Assembly (NCBI GenBank): GCA_051877515.1
Contig: JBJEIY010000033.1
Location: 1-64,000 of the forward strand
Source of the DNA: XBB1006 sp051877515
GTDB lineage: Bacteria; Bacillota; Clostridia; Lachnospirales; Lachnospiraceae
DNA: 64,000 bases
Direction: 5' to 3'
The translations under genes and the position numbers were made by a program. Below are positions 8,091-16,844 of the stretch, in pieces. The notes below the pieces were generated by a model. The model saw nothing but the letters and a program-made list of their open reading frames with translations. It ran no database searches and was not told the DNA's origin. Numbering within the stretch: the stretch's first letter is position 1; the number at the start of each line of letters is the position of its first letter.

Positions 8091-9329
8091 CTATATCTGC
8101 AAGAAATCAAGGGACACAGCATCCGTTTTTTCTTCCTCCTGCATCCCATATAGAACCGTGATAACCTTCGTAGCGGATTGATTACCGGCCTCATCCACCG
8201 CATATACGGCAATCTCGTAAGTTCCGTATTCTTTATTCAGATAAGCCTGATATAACTCCTTCACTTCGGCCCTGATAGCGGAATTACTTAATTGGACACC
8301 ACTGTCTTTTGCCATAATGTATCCGCAAATATGATCTACCAAAACCTGCTCTGAAGGTTCTACTCCTTCTCCTTCAGAAAGAGATCGGATCATCCGATCA
8401 TCCATGGATAGCTTCAGGCGGTTTCGGTAAATAGTTGGTCTTGTGGTATCCCTTACCACCAGAGTCACCTTTTTGGTCCTGCTGTTTCCCAAATAATCTT
8501 TTGCCTTATAGACTAGATTATAACTGCCTTCCTTATCAAGATCATAGTTACCTGAAATCTGAATCTTTACATTCTGACCTTTAAAGTTCACAGCCTTGAC
8601 TCCACTTAAAAGCTTGCTTTTTGTACTGCATCGTTCAATGATCTTCGTATTCTTTAAGCCGGTAAATCTCGGAGGCACTTTTCGCCAGGGATTCTTTGTA
8701 TTACTGTCTGTAGGATCCCAGTTCTTATACTTGCTGTCGGAAGAGATCTTAACAGACGTCGGTTTTCCAAGCGGACCCAGATTATTACTGTCAAAAACCT
8801 TTACCTTCGTACCGTTTGGACAGTTATCGTAGATCCATTTCGCATCCTGACAACATAACCGTATACAGCCATGAGAAGCTGCTTTTCCAAGTTTATTAAA
8901 CTCCTTGTATTGTAAAGAAGAAGGAGACATGGCGGAATAAGGAACAGAATGAAACATGATGGGTCCGTTAATCCGGCAGGCATACTGTCCGTATACGCCA
9001 TAATATAAGGGTCTCCATCTGTATTTTGAATATATACGGAAAGTTCCTGTCGGCGTTTTGTTATCTGCCGTATCTGCAGTTCCGACAGAACAGATCATAG
9101 CTTTAACCGGCACCGTATACTTCCCATTCCGGTCAAGACCATACACCGTGACACAGTTTTGTTTTCGGTTGATCATAATGTAGTAAGGCGATTTATTGCT
9201 TGCTGCATTTACATTCTTTCCCGGCATAAAAAAATCCGCACACAGGCAAAAAAGCAGTATCATGATAACTGCTCTTCTCATGCCGGATCGTTTTTTACAT
9301 CCTCTTTTTGCTGTTGATCTTTGTTTCAT
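8091..9329 (-). CDS. Secreted L,D-transpeptidase (YkuD) with Ig-like C-terminus
   Basis: A 412-residue exported protein. Basic start, hydrophobic segment about residues 19-36 and a likely signal-peptidase site after NVNA. The YkuD domain follows (about 45-180), with MFHS upstream and the catalytic block SHGCIRL, whose Cys is the nucleophile for 3-3 cross-links or protein anchoring in peptidoglycan. About residues 240-300 form a beta-sandwich of the DUF5011/HYR kind (EGSYNLVYKAKDYLGN) and a similar segment near the end (YGTYEIAVYAVDEAGNQ) may be a second. These likely bind wall or carbohydrate. ATG 9329 has AAGGG upstream; a TTG five codons earlier is less likely. It has its own promoter. Confidence 0.85.
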   Translation of the reverse strand: MKQRSTAKRGCKKRSGMRRAVIMILLFCLCADFFMPGKNVNAASNKSPYYIMINRKQNCVTVYGLDRNGKYTVPVKAMICSVGTADTADNKTPTGTFRIYSKYRWRPLYYGVYGQYACRINGPIMFHSVPYSAMSPSSLQYKEFNKLGKAASHGCIRLCCQDAKWIYDNCPNGTKVKVFDSNNLGPLGKPTSVKISSDSKYKNWDPTDSNTKNPWRKVPPRFTGLKNTKIIERCSTKSKLLSGVKAVNFKGQNVKIQISGNYDLDKEGSYNLVYKAKDYLGNSRTKKVTLVVRDTTRPTIYRNRLKLSMDDRMIRSLSEGEGVEPSEQVLVDHICGYIMAKDSGVQLSNSAIRAEVKELYQAYLNKEYGTYEIAVYAVDEAGNQSATKVITVLYGMQEEEKTDAVSLDFLQI

Positions 9330-9371
9330 GTAATCCCTTCTCAAACTCTTCTTCGATAGTCAGCTTTCTCA

Positions 9372-9400
9372 ATTATAATCATTCTAAGACTTGTTTTCAA
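9372..9400 (-). promoter_or_regulatory. Sigma-A promoter for the L,D-transpeptidase gene
   Basis: On the minus strand, TTGAAA (9400-9395) and TATAAT (9377-9372) are 17 bp apart, about 40 bases before the start codon. Confidence 0.75.
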
Positions 9401-9417
9401 GTATAATCCATCTCTGA

Positions 9418-9519
9418 CTACTCTTCATACATTTCCCTGTACTCGTCATAGGAAACAAATAATCTGTATTCTCCATTAATGTATCCCATATATCCTTCTG
9501 CCGTAAAATATCCTTTCAT
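9418..9519 (-). CDS. 33-residue acidic/aromatic small protein
   Basis: A small ORF, starting MKGYFTAEGYMGYINGEY and ending in an aromatic-acidic YDEYREMYEE. A strong GGAGG ribosome site (9532-9528) lies 8 bases before the ATG. It is rich in Tyr (7 of 33) and Glu, with no membrane segment. The good ribosome site and Gly/Tyr-patterned composition suggest a translated gene rather than chance. The family and function are not recognised. Its ribosome site lies in a long hairpin (separate entry), so expression is probably controlled. The neighbouring IS3 remnant ends within that hairpin. Confidence 0.6.
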   Translation of the reverse strand: MKGYFTAEGYMGYINGEYRLFVSYDEYREMYEE

Positions 9520-9527
9520 AACGAAAA

Positions 9528-9580
9528 CCTCCTTTTAAAATGAGCCCTTTGTTTTGATAGTCTCATTTTATAAAAGGAGG
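9528..9580 (-). promoter_or_regulatory. Hairpin sequestering the RBS of the 33-residue ORF
   Basis: Arms 9528-9544 and 9562-9580 pair over 17 bp with a two-base bulge and a 17-base loop. In the minus-strand RNA, the downstream arm contains AAAAGGAGG, the ribosome site of the small ORF. The upstream arm ends exactly where the putative IS end begins (9581). Confidence 0.65.
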
Positions 9581-9729
9581 TGTCCCATAAACAGGTCAGG
9601 TGACTGTGACGCCCCCTCCTTAAATGAATTTTTAATTGCTAGATTTTGCACGCAACGGGCTTCCATCGGGGTCTGTCCTGTTTTGAGTTGGATTCGCTCA
9701 TTATTGTAAAAAAATGTATATTCATCCAT
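9568..9729 (-). pseudogene. IS3-family transposase C-terminal remnant
   Basis: A 53-codon frame with FFYNNERIQLKTGQTPMEAR, the typical last block of IS3-family OrfB integrases (FYN..R.Q....TP.E.R). The catalytic core is absent, so this is dead. The sequence TGTCCCATAAACAGG at 9581-9595 looks like an IS3-type terminus beginning TG, which would put the element's end at 9581, with only about 150 bp of it left. The other side runs straight into the terminator of the GGGtGRT operon. Confidence 0.75.
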
Positions 9730-9730
9730 A

Positions 9731-9757
9731 AAAAATGAGCCGCCAAACGGCGGCCCA
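9731..9757 (-). terminator. Terminator of the GGGtGRT operon
   Basis: GCCGCC (9739-9744) pairs with GGCGGC (9749-9754) around a 4-base loop. On the minus strand, TCATTTTTTA follows the stem. Confidence 0.85.
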
Positions 9758-9771
9758 ACATAATCTTATTC

Positions 9772-10782
9772 TTAGAATTTACCTGCGTCAGCAGCTTCCT
9801 GCACACTTACGGCAACCGCAACGGTAGCGCCTACCATTGGGTTATTACCCATTCCGATGAGACCCATCATTTCTACATGAGCCGGTACGGAGGAGGATCC
9901 TGCGAACTGTGCATCGGAGTGCATACGGCCTAAGGTATCGGTCATTCCGTAGGAAGCCGGTCCGGCAGCCATGTTGTCCGGATGAAGAGTACGGCCTGTA
10001 CCACCGCCGGATGCTACAGAGAAATATTTCTTACCCTGCTCGATACATTCTTTCTTGTAGGTTCCTGCAACCGGATGCTGGAAACGGGTTGGATTGGTGG
10101 AGTTTCCGGTAATGGAAACACCAACATTCTCATGATGCATGATTGCCACACCTTCCTGCACATCATCGGCACCGTAGCATTTTACGGTAGCACGAAGGCC
10201 ATCAGAGTATGGTTTCTCGAATACAACATTCAGTTTTGCTTCTTTATAATCATATTTTGTCTCTACATAAGTAAATCCGTTAATTCTGGAAATGATCTGT
10301 GCAGCATCTTTTCCAAGACCATTTAAGATAACACGAAGCGGTTTCTGGCGAACCTTGTTTGCTTTCTCTGCAATTCCGATGGCTCCTTCTGCTGCTGCAA
10401 AGGACTCATGGCCTGCCAGAAATGCAAAACACTCGGTTTCTTCTTCCAGAAGCATTTTACCAAGGTTTCCATGTCCGAGACCAACCTTACGATGGTCAGC
10501 AACGGAACCCGGGATACAGAAAGCCTGAAGCCCTTCACCAATAGCTGCTGCTGCATCAGCGGCACGACGGCATCCCTTCTTAATGGCAATGGCTGCACCT
10601 ACGGTATAAGCCCAGCATGCATTCTCAAAACAGATTGGCTGGATCTTTTTCACCTGGTTATATACATCAAGTCCTGCGTCTTTGGTAATCTTCTCTGCTT
10701 CTTCCAGAGAACTGATACCATATTTATTCAGGGCTTCCGTGATCTGCGGAAGTCTTCTTTCATAGGATTCAAATAATGCCAT
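9772..10782 (-). CDS. GGGtGRT protein
   Basis: A 336-residue protein of the family named for its signature, visible here as VASGGGTGRTLHPDN near residue 263. Other conserved-looking blocks are GHGNLGKMLLEEETECFAF (about 105-123), AGHESFAAAEGAIG and VGVSITGNSTNPTRFQHP. It has several Cys (ICFENACW, FCIPGSV), compatible with a metal or Fe-S role. The biochemical function is not established. It lies 14 bases after an IscU-like scaffold gene and shares its terminator; this pairing is recurrent in Clostridia to my knowledge, suggesting a dedicated Fe-S or metal step. No signal peptide or membrane segment is present. Confidence 0.85.
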   Translation of the reverse strand: MALFESYERRLPQITEALNKYGISSLEEAEKITKDAGLDVYNQVKKIQPICFENACWAYTVGAAIAIKKGCRRAADAAAAIGEGLQAFCIPGSVADHRKVGLGHGNLGKMLLEEETECFAFLAGHESFAAAEGAIGIAEKANKVRQKPLRVILNGLGKDAAQIISRINGFTYVETKYDYKEAKLNVVFEKPYSDGLRATVKCYGADDVQEGVAIMHHENVGVSITGNSTNPTRFQHPVAGTYKKECIEQGKKYFSVASGGGTGRTLHPDNMAAGPASYGMTDTLGRMHSDAQFAGSSSVPAHVEMMGLIGMGNNPMVGATVAVAVSVQEAADAGKF

Positions 10783-10796
10783 GTCTTTTCTCCTTT

Positions 10797-11498
10797 CTAT
10801 TCCTGTCTCGGATCGATGATCTTAACAGCACCCTGCTCTTCGGTAACTCGTCCGTAAGAACCTTTTGCTTTTTCCCATGCTGTGTTTGGATCATCACCCT
10901 TTTTGATGAAATCAGTCATTTTTCCAAGAGAAACGAACTGGTATCCGATTACTTCATTATCCTTGTCCAGTGCAATACCGGTTACATAGCCTTCTGCCAT
11001 TTCCAGATAACGGACACCTTTCTCTTTCGTTGCATACATGGTTCCAACCTGGGAACGAAGTCCTTTTCCAAGGTCTTCCAGTCCTGCTCCGATCACAAGT
11101 CCGTCATCGGAGAATGCACTCTGGGTTCTTCCGTATACAATCTGTAAGAAAAGCTCCCGCATTGCGGTATTGATGGCATCACATACAAGGTCTGTATTTA
11201 ACGCTTCCAAAATGGTCTTACCCTGAAGGATTTCTGCGGCCATAGCTGCAGAATGGGTCATACCGGAGCATCCAATGGTCTCTACCAGTGCTTCTTCAAT
11301 CACACCGTTTTTAACATTTAAAGTCAGCTTGCAGGCTCCCTGCTGAGGCGCACACCAGCCTACTCCATGTGTGAATCCGGAGATATCGGTAATCTGTTTT
11401 GCGTGTGTCCACTGTCCTTCCTGAGGAATTGGGGCGGGCTCATGTTTTGCACCCTTGGCTACAGGACACATTAATTCAACTTCTTTTGAATAAATCAT
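10797..11498 (-). CDS. IscU/NifU-like iron-sulfur scaffold protein
   Basis: A 233-residue protein with an IscU-type core. The three ligand Cys of IscU/NifU scaffolds match in order: GACKLTLNVKNGVIEEA, ETIGCSGMTHSAAMAAEIL, and TDLVCDAIN. Extra features are an N-terminal segment with WCAPQQ and a C-terminal extension of about 100 residues not found in plain IscU, containing GYVTGIALDKDNEVIGYQF. ATG 11498 has AAAGGAG upstream. It forms an operon with the GGGtGRT gene and probably supplies or holds a cluster for it. A general SUF system would be expected elsewhere in the genome. The specific target is inferred from linkage only. Confidence 0.8.
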   Translation of the reverse strand: MIYSKEVELMCPVAKGAKHEPAPIPQEGQWTHAKQITDISGFTHGVGWCAPQQGACKLTLNVKNGVIEEALVETIGCSGMTHSAAMAAEILQGKTILEALNTDLVCDAINTAMRELFLQIVYGRTQSAFSDDGLVIGAGLEDLGKGLRSQVGTMYATKEKGVRYLEMAEGYVTGIALDKDNEVIGYQFVSLGKMTDFIKKGDDPNTAWEKAKGSYGRVTEEQGAVKIIDPRQE

Positions 11499-11573
11499 GT
11501 TATTCTCCTTTCCAATTCGTTGCGTATTTCAACACAGTTTCCCGTATGTATCACAATACACATAGCTGAAATT

Positions 11574-11602
11574 ATTTTACAGCTTTTTGCTGTTTTCGTA
11601 AA
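11574..11602 (-). promoter_or_regulatory. Candidate promoter of scaffold/GGGtGRT operon
   Basis: On the minus strand, TTTACG (11602-11597) and TAAAAT (11579-11574) are 17 bp apart. A small ACAGC/GCTGT hairpin overlaps the spacer. Confidence 0.45.
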
Positions 11603-11614
11603 GTGGAAAAAACT

Positions 11615-12280
11615 TTAATTTCTTTCAACAATATGTTCAGCATCTTTGTAGATACTGTTTTCTGCAATCACACCTCGAACAGAAGATAGAGGATATACAC
11701 TTGTTCCTCTTCCGATAACCGTTCCGGGATTTAAGACACTGTTACATCCAATTTCAACCCCATCTCCCAACATGGCGCCTACTTTCTTTAATCCGGTTTC
11801 CATCCTCTGCTCTTTGTTTTTAATCACTACCAGAGTCTTGTCCGACTTCACATTGGAAGTAATACTTCCTGCCCCCATGTGCGCCTTATATCCCAGAATA
11901 GAATCACCTACATAATTGTAATGGGGAACTTGTACGTAATCAAACAAAATCACATTTTTTAATTCCGTGGAATTACCCACCACACAATGATTACCAACAA
12001 TTGCATTGCCTCGGATAAAAGCTCCGGGTCTTACTTCCGTCTCTTCTCCGATGATTGCCGGACCATATATATTTGCATTCTCATAGATCTTAGCGCTTTT
12101 TGCAATCCAGATCTGTTCTCCCCGCTGTTCATAGACTGCCGGATCCAGACTCTTCCCCAACTTTAGAATATAGTCTTTTATTTTAGGAAGCACCTCCCAG
12201 GGGTATGTACATCCTTCAAATACTTCTGCAGCCTGGGTTTTTGTCAGGTCATACAAAGATATAATCTCACACTGTTTCAT
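11615..12280 (-). CDS. Left-handed beta-helix acyl/nucleotidyl-transferase-like protein
   Basis: A 221-residue protein dominated by hexapeptide repeats ([LIV]-G-x4), for example IYGPAIIGEETEVRPGAFI, IVGNHCVVGN and GDGVEIGCNSVLNPGTVIG. It resembles the C-terminal acetyltransferase domain of GlmU, and homologues are often annotated as UDP-N-acetylglucosamine pyrophosphorylase, but no nucleotidyltransferase domain (GxGTR) is present. A trimeric acyltransferase acting on a sugar or sugar nucleotide is likely. The first 60 residues are unlike a GlmU N-terminus. It lies 15 bases behind topB and ends the queH-asd-ATPase-topB string. Confidence 0.7.
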   Translation of the reverse strand: MKQCEIISLYDLTKTQAAEVFEGCTYPWEVLPKIKDYILKLGKSLDPAVYEQRGEQIWIAKSAKIYENANIYGPAIIGEETEVRPGAFIRGNAIVGNHCVVGNSTELKNVILFDYVQVPHYNYVGDSILGYKAHMGAGSITSNVKSDKTLVVIKNKEQRMETGLKKVGAMLGDGVEIGCNSVLNPGTVIGRGTSVYPLSSVRGVIAENSIYKDAEHIVERN

Positions 12281-12295
12281 ATTGTTCTCCTCACT

Positions 12296-15200
12296 TTATG
12301 AAAAATCAAAGGATATTCCTTTTTCTTTATCATACTTTAGTTTTGCATCAAACAGATTTCCGGTTTTACTGTGAAAGCCGGTAATCTTGTTTTCCGTACT
12401 GCCCTTGGTTAAAAGTTCCTCCATGACCTCATCGGTTAAATCCACCTGGGCTACCATATGGGAAATCTTAAACCCACAGGCACATTCCAGATAGAATTTA
12501 CTGCGGATCAACTTATAACCGCACACCGGACAATTCACCTTGGACTCCACATCCGGTACTGCATCCGGAAAACAAAATTTAATCTCTCCCTCTTCAAAAG
12601 CCAGTTTTGCATCAAACTTCTTGCCGTTTTTGGACTTAAAACCGGAAATCACATCGGTTTTTCCTTCGGTCAGAAGCTTCTTTAGCTGAGCCTCCTTTAA
12701 TTTCGCACCCGCAATCTTTCCAACAGCAAAATTGCAACTGCCTTCCTTATCTTTTTTATAATTGGCACAGCCATATCCAAAATTTGTCACCAGGATCTCT
12801 CCGCCGCATTTAGGACAAACTACGCCGTTTACCTTTTTTACTTCTACATGATCAAAATCAAATTCAATGGAATACGTACCGTCTTCCGCCTGCTTTAAGC
12901 TAAGACAGGCATCAAATTTTTTACCATTCTTGGATTTAAAGCCCCTGATAGTTTCCGTATGTCCATTCTGCACCAGTTGCTTTGCCTGATCTAAAGTCAG
13001 GGTTTTTCCACAGATATTTCCAATGGAAAAACGGCAGCTTTCCGGATCATTGGCATCATATTTACTACAGCCAAAACCAAAGGCGGTTTTTACCATAGGT
13101 GACTGACACACCGGACATACAAGGTCTTTGATATAATATGCTTCTTTATCCTCGAAATCAAAGTTGATCTTTATCTGCTCTTCCGGATCCTTCACCAGCT
13201 TTAATACTGCATCAAACTTCTTACCGTTTTTGGAAGAAAAGCCCTTAAGTAAACCGGTTTTGCCATTCTCTATAAGGCTCTTTACTTCCTCTATGGATAA
13301 GGCCCGGCCTGCAATGGCTCCGATGGAAAAATTACAGCCGCCACCATCCTTCTTATAAGTTTCACAGCCATATCCAAAGGGAGTGGTTACCAGCTGGTTA
13401 TGACAAACCGGGCATTCCACTCCGATCTTTGCCTTTACCGGAGAAGAACCGTCCTTTCCGATCACGGCAAATTCCGAGATCCTGTCACTGATCTCCTCTT
13501 TTAAGTCCCGGTCGATAATGGCTCTGGTCTCCTTGCGGATAAAATCCTCCATCTTCGCGCGATATCCGGAAAACTCCACGGTTCCCGCCGTGATTCCATC
13601 CAGTCCTTTTTCCCAGGAAGCGGTCATTTTGGGATTTAATAAAGCCGGAACCGTCAAATTCACCACTTCATAGACCATTTCACCCAATCTGCTGGGGGTA
13701 AGTACCTGTGTCTTGGTATTAAGATTTAAATATGCGATTCGTACCAGTTTATCAATGATCTCGGCACGGGTGGCAGAAGTTCCGATTCCGGAACCCTTAA
13801 TCTGTTCTCTAAGCTCCTCTTCTTCAATGAGCTGACCGGCATTTTCCATGGCAAGTACCATGGATCCGGATGTATAGCGTTTTGGTGGAGAAGTCTTGCC
13901 TTCTTTGATCTGAAACTCCTGTACAGGCAAAACGTCCCCTTTCTTTATGTTTTGGGCTATCTTAAGCAGACCTTCCTGATTCACCGGCTGCTCATCGTCT
14001 TCGCTTCTTCCTTCTTCCTTATCCTTACCCGGTGCTTTGCCCATAACAGTAAGATACCCCGGTTCTTTCAACACCTTGGCACTGGCAAACAGGGACTCCC
14101 GACCCATCTTGATCACAAGTTTCACGGTCTCATACTGGGCGGGTGGATAAAAAATCGCAAGAAACCTCCTTACGATCAGATCAAAAATCTTTTTTTCCAA
14201 ATCAGACAGTGAGGAAAGCTCCGATAACTGACCGGTTGGAATAATGGCATAGTGATCTGTGATCTTACTGTCATCTGTATAAGGAGATTTTCCTATTCCG
14301 GCACAGGCATGCTTGTCCATGATCTCTTTCACAAAAGAAGCCACCGGCTCATAACCTGCCAGACGGCTCACATTTCTGGAAATCTCCTTGGCAATAGCTG
14401 AGGAAAGCACTCTGGCATCGGTTCTGGGGTAGGTTGTCAGTTTTTTTTCATATAGAGTCTGAACAACATTGAGAGTCTGATCCGGGCTGATCTTAAATCG
14501 CTTTGCGCATTCTGCCTGAAGCTCGGCCAGATTAAATAACAGCGGAGCACGTTTCCTGCTGGTTCCCTTCTCAATTTCCTGTACCACGGCCTGCTCTTTG
14601 TTTAGCTTTTCAATAAGTACTGCCGCATCCTCTTTCTTTCGAAAGCCATTCTCTTTATATAAAAGCGGGGAAGCCACATATTCTGAACCTTCCACCGCTT
14701 TCCATTCACCTTCAATGTTTGCATCCGTAAAGATTCCTGCCACCCGGTAAAACGGCGTTTCCACAAAATTTCGGATTTCACGCTCCCGGATCACCACCAT
14801 GCCCAGCACACATGTCATAACCCGTCCCACCGCAATCGCTGTATAGGATTGGGTCTGTGCTGCACGATTTAAAAGATTCCCGTATTTTACCGACATTGCT
14901 CTGGAAAAGTTTATTCCCATGGCATAATCTTCGATTGTTCTCATGATACCGGAAAATCCAAGGTTTCTGTACTCTTCCATATCCCTGGCTTCCCGTATAC
15001 CGCGTAATAATTCTTCATCAGTCTGGGAATCAATCCAGACCCGTAATTCTTTCATACCGGGACGGACTCCGCCAAAATTCCGGATATTTTCCTCAATGGT
15101 CTGTCCTTCTTTTCCGGCATCTCCTGCCCAGTAAACTACATCAATATCCTCCCGAAACAGAAGTTTATGTACGGTTTCATATTGATTCTTTACCGGTTCG

Positions 15201-15433
15201 ATAACATCATATTTGTATTCTTTAGGCAAAAAAGGGAGATCTTCCAATCTCCACTTTTTATACTTCTCGTCATAGCTCTCCGGGTAAACCATCCCCACTA
15301 AATGACCAACACACCAGCTAATGACATAAGAATCGTTCTCTATATATCCCTCCTGCCGTCCGGATACCTTTAATACTCTGGCAAAATCTCTGGCTACAGA
15401 GGGTTTCTCTGTTATAATGAGTGCTTTTCCCAA
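12296..15433 (-). CDS. topB: DNA topoisomerase III-like, type IA, with four C-terminal zinc/TopoC repeats
   Basis: A 1045-residue type IA topoisomerase that relaxes or decatenates DNA through a 5'-phosphotyrosine. The TOPRIM domain begins ALIITEKPSVARDFA. The DxDxE site reads GDAGKEGQ, the DAGREGE-like variant of TopB, with Lys for Arg and Gln for the last Glu. The catalytic Tyr is in LTTYPRTDARVLS near residue 335. From about 670 onward come four repeats of about 98 residues, each starting with a CPxC...C zinc-finger-like unit (CPVCHNQL, CPVCQSPM, CPKCGGEI, CPVCGYKL) and ending in SKNGKKFDA or a variant. These extend well beyond ordinary TopB. The gene sits 24 bases behind the degenerate ATPase gene. 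Confidence 0.9.
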   Translation of the reverse strand: MGKALIITEKPSVARDFARVLKVSGRQEGYIENDSYVISWCVGHLVGMVYPESYDEKYKKWRLEDLPFLPKEYKYDVIEPVKNQYETVHKLLFREDIDVVYWAGDAGKEGQTIEENIRNFGGVRPGMKELRVWIDSQTDEELLRGIREARDMEEYRNLGFSGIMRTIEDYAMGINFSRAMSVKYGNLLNRAAQTQSYTAIAVGRVMTCVLGMVVIREREIRNFVETPFYRVAGIFTDANIEGEWKAVEGSEYVASPLLYKENGFRKKEDAAVLIEKLNKEQAVVQEIEKGTSRKRAPLLFNLAELQAECAKRFKISPDQTLNVVQTLYEKKLTTYPRTDARVLSSAIAKEISRNVSRLAGYEPVASFVKEIMDKHACAGIGKSPYTDDSKITDHYAIIPTGQLSELSSLSDLEKKIFDLIVRRFLAIFYPPAQYETVKLVIKMGRESLFASAKVLKEPGYLTVMGKAPGKDKEEGRSEDDEQPVNQEGLLKIAQNIKKGDVLPVQEFQIKEGKTSPPKRYTSGSMVLAMENAGQLIEEEELREQIKGSGIGTSATRAEIIDKLVRIAYLNLNTKTQVLTPSRLGEMVYEVVNLTVPALLNPKMTASWEKGLDGITAGTVEFSGYRAKMEDFIRKETRAIIDRDLKEEISDRISEFAVIGKDGSSPVKAKIGVECPVCHNQLVTTPFGYGCETYKKDGGGCNFSIGAIAGRALSIEEVKSLIENGKTGLLKGFSSKNGKKFDAVLKLVKDPEEQIKINFDFEDKEAYYIKDLVCPVCQSPMVKTAFGFGCSKYDANDPESCRFSIGNICGKTLTLDQAKQLVQNGHTETIRGFKSKNGKKFDACLSLKQAEDGTYSIEFDFDHVEVKKVNGVVCPKCGGEILVTNFGYGCANYKKDKEGSCNFAVGKIAGAKLKEAQLKKLLTEGKTDVISGFKSKNGKKFDAKLAFEEGEIKFCFPDAVPDVESKVNCPVCGYKLIRSKFYLECACGFKISHMVAQVDLTDEVMEELLTKGSTENKITGFHSKTGNLFDAKLKYDKEKGISFDFS

Positions 15434-15457
15434 TCTAACGCTCCTTTTTTACCTTCA

Positions 15458-16819
15458 CTACATTTCGTTCATATCCACGATAACGATATGCCGATCCTGC
15501 TTTGCCGCATCCAAAAGTCTTGGTTCAAAGGATTTTGCAGAAAACAGATAACAGTACTCTGACTTCACTTTTGCATCCTTCATTCGTTCTAACAGATTTT
15601 CATACATTTCATAGGTAAAGCAGTCTTCCGACCAGCTGCAGCTTCCCACAATGGTATTGCGGATCTTATCCTGGGCTATAATATCAATATTGCCCTTTTT
15701 TCCAATCCATGTTCCCATTTTGGCAATGGAAATCGGCAGTTGCCGGATGGAGCTGGATAACTCCAGATATTCCATACAAACCTTCTTAAAGGTTTCGTTC
15801 AGGTAATCTTCCAATCCCGGCTCTATAAACGCTTCATAGAAGGCTTCCGTCCCCATACTGTGCAGTTGCCCCTGATTGGGAAACACAAAGCGGAACCAGA
15901 AATTTAAAAAGGTATTGGAGATATGATAGATACCTTTCTTGGCATTTTCCCATCCTCCGGTCTCAAAAGAGGTTACTCTCTCTATGACCTCAAAAGCCGC
16001 AAGATTCTTCATATAAACGCTGATTTTGGCCCTGGAATACCCCGTGTAATGGTATATATCATTCAGCTTTTCCCTGCCTCCGGCAATGGTGGCAAGGATT
16101 GTCTGATATACACTATACTCTCTTAACTGGGCCGCAAGATAATCATGAGCTTCTTTCGCAAGCAGACCATCCCTTTCAAGGATCAGTCCGCAAACATTTT
16201 CTTTCAGTGTTTTATTGGCATCCCAGTATTTCAGATAACCGGGAACACCTCCCAGCACCCCGTAAACCTCAATCGACTGGGATACAGAATAATTGGGAAA
16301 CCTGCGAACCACATCCAAAAACTTTAACTCCGAAAGCTTGATGATCCTGTCAAATCCGGCAAATTCCTCTTTTCTACTCTCCCGCAGTTCCTGCTCTGCA
16401 AAAACAAGGGAATCTGTCAAAAACAGGATCATCACAGGTCCCGGATAATAATGCTTTTTCTTTAGATTAAGAATCTCCTTGAAAAATACAGGGTCTTTTT
16501 TCATTATATGTTCCACATGATCCACTACCAAAACCAGTTTGGAAGCATCACCGCTTCGAATCCTGTTAAATATGGTTGCATAATCATTCTGTGAAAACAC
16601 CGTATTACAACAATGGGAAACACATGTAGCAAAATACTCCCGCTGCATTTCATTGGAACACTCGCTGGCCGGATAATAGACATACTTTTTATCCTTCAGA
16701 AACTCATCCAGCAGCTCATACTGCTCCATTCCGCTTCTGCCATAGACCATAACTAAATGATTTTCCCTTTTTTCGTATAGTTTTTGCAACTGTTCCATTT
16801 CCGCAGTCCTAACTGCCAT
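15458..16819 (-). CDS. Degenerate archaeal-type ATPase (DUF234-like)
   Basis: A 453-residue protein that follows the layout of prokaryotic STAND-like 'archaeal ATPases': N-terminal nucleotide fold, winged-helix middle (LNDIYHYTGYSRAKISVYMKN) and C-terminal nuclease-like DUF234 domain (GKKGNIDIIA). The Walker A, normally GRRRVGKT, reads VYGRSGMEQYELL and has lost the Lys and Thr. Walker B reads LVLVVDHVEHI, with His for Glu. ATP hydrolysis is therefore doubtful. It is located between asd and topB, 24-25 bases from each. Family members are sometimes linked to defence or DNA handling, but nothing here assigns a role. Confidence 0.7.
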   Translation of the reverse strand: MAVRTAEMEQLQKLYEKRENHLVMVYGRSGMEQYELLDEFLKDKKYVYYPASECSNEMQREYFATCVSHCCNTVFSQNDYATIFNRIRSGDASKLVLVVDHVEHIMKKDPVFFKEILNLKKKHYYPGPVMILFLTDSLVFAEQELRESRKEEFAGFDRIIKLSELKFLDVVRRFPNYSVSQSIEVYGVLGGVPGYLKYWDANKTLKENVCGLILERDGLLAKEAHDYLAAQLREYSVYQTILATIAGGREKLNDIYHYTGYSRAKISVYMKNLAAFEVIERVTSFETGGWENAKKGIYHISNTFLNFWFRFVFPNQGQLHSMGTEAFYEAFIEPGLEDYLNETFKKVCMEYLELSSSIRQLPISIAKMGTWIGKKGNIDIIAQDKIRNTIVGSCSWSEDCFTYEMYENLLERMKDAKVKSEYCYLFSAKSFEPRLLDAAKQDRHIVIVDMNEM

Positions 16820-16844
16820 TTTGTTTCCCCTCTTTTGTTTCTAC

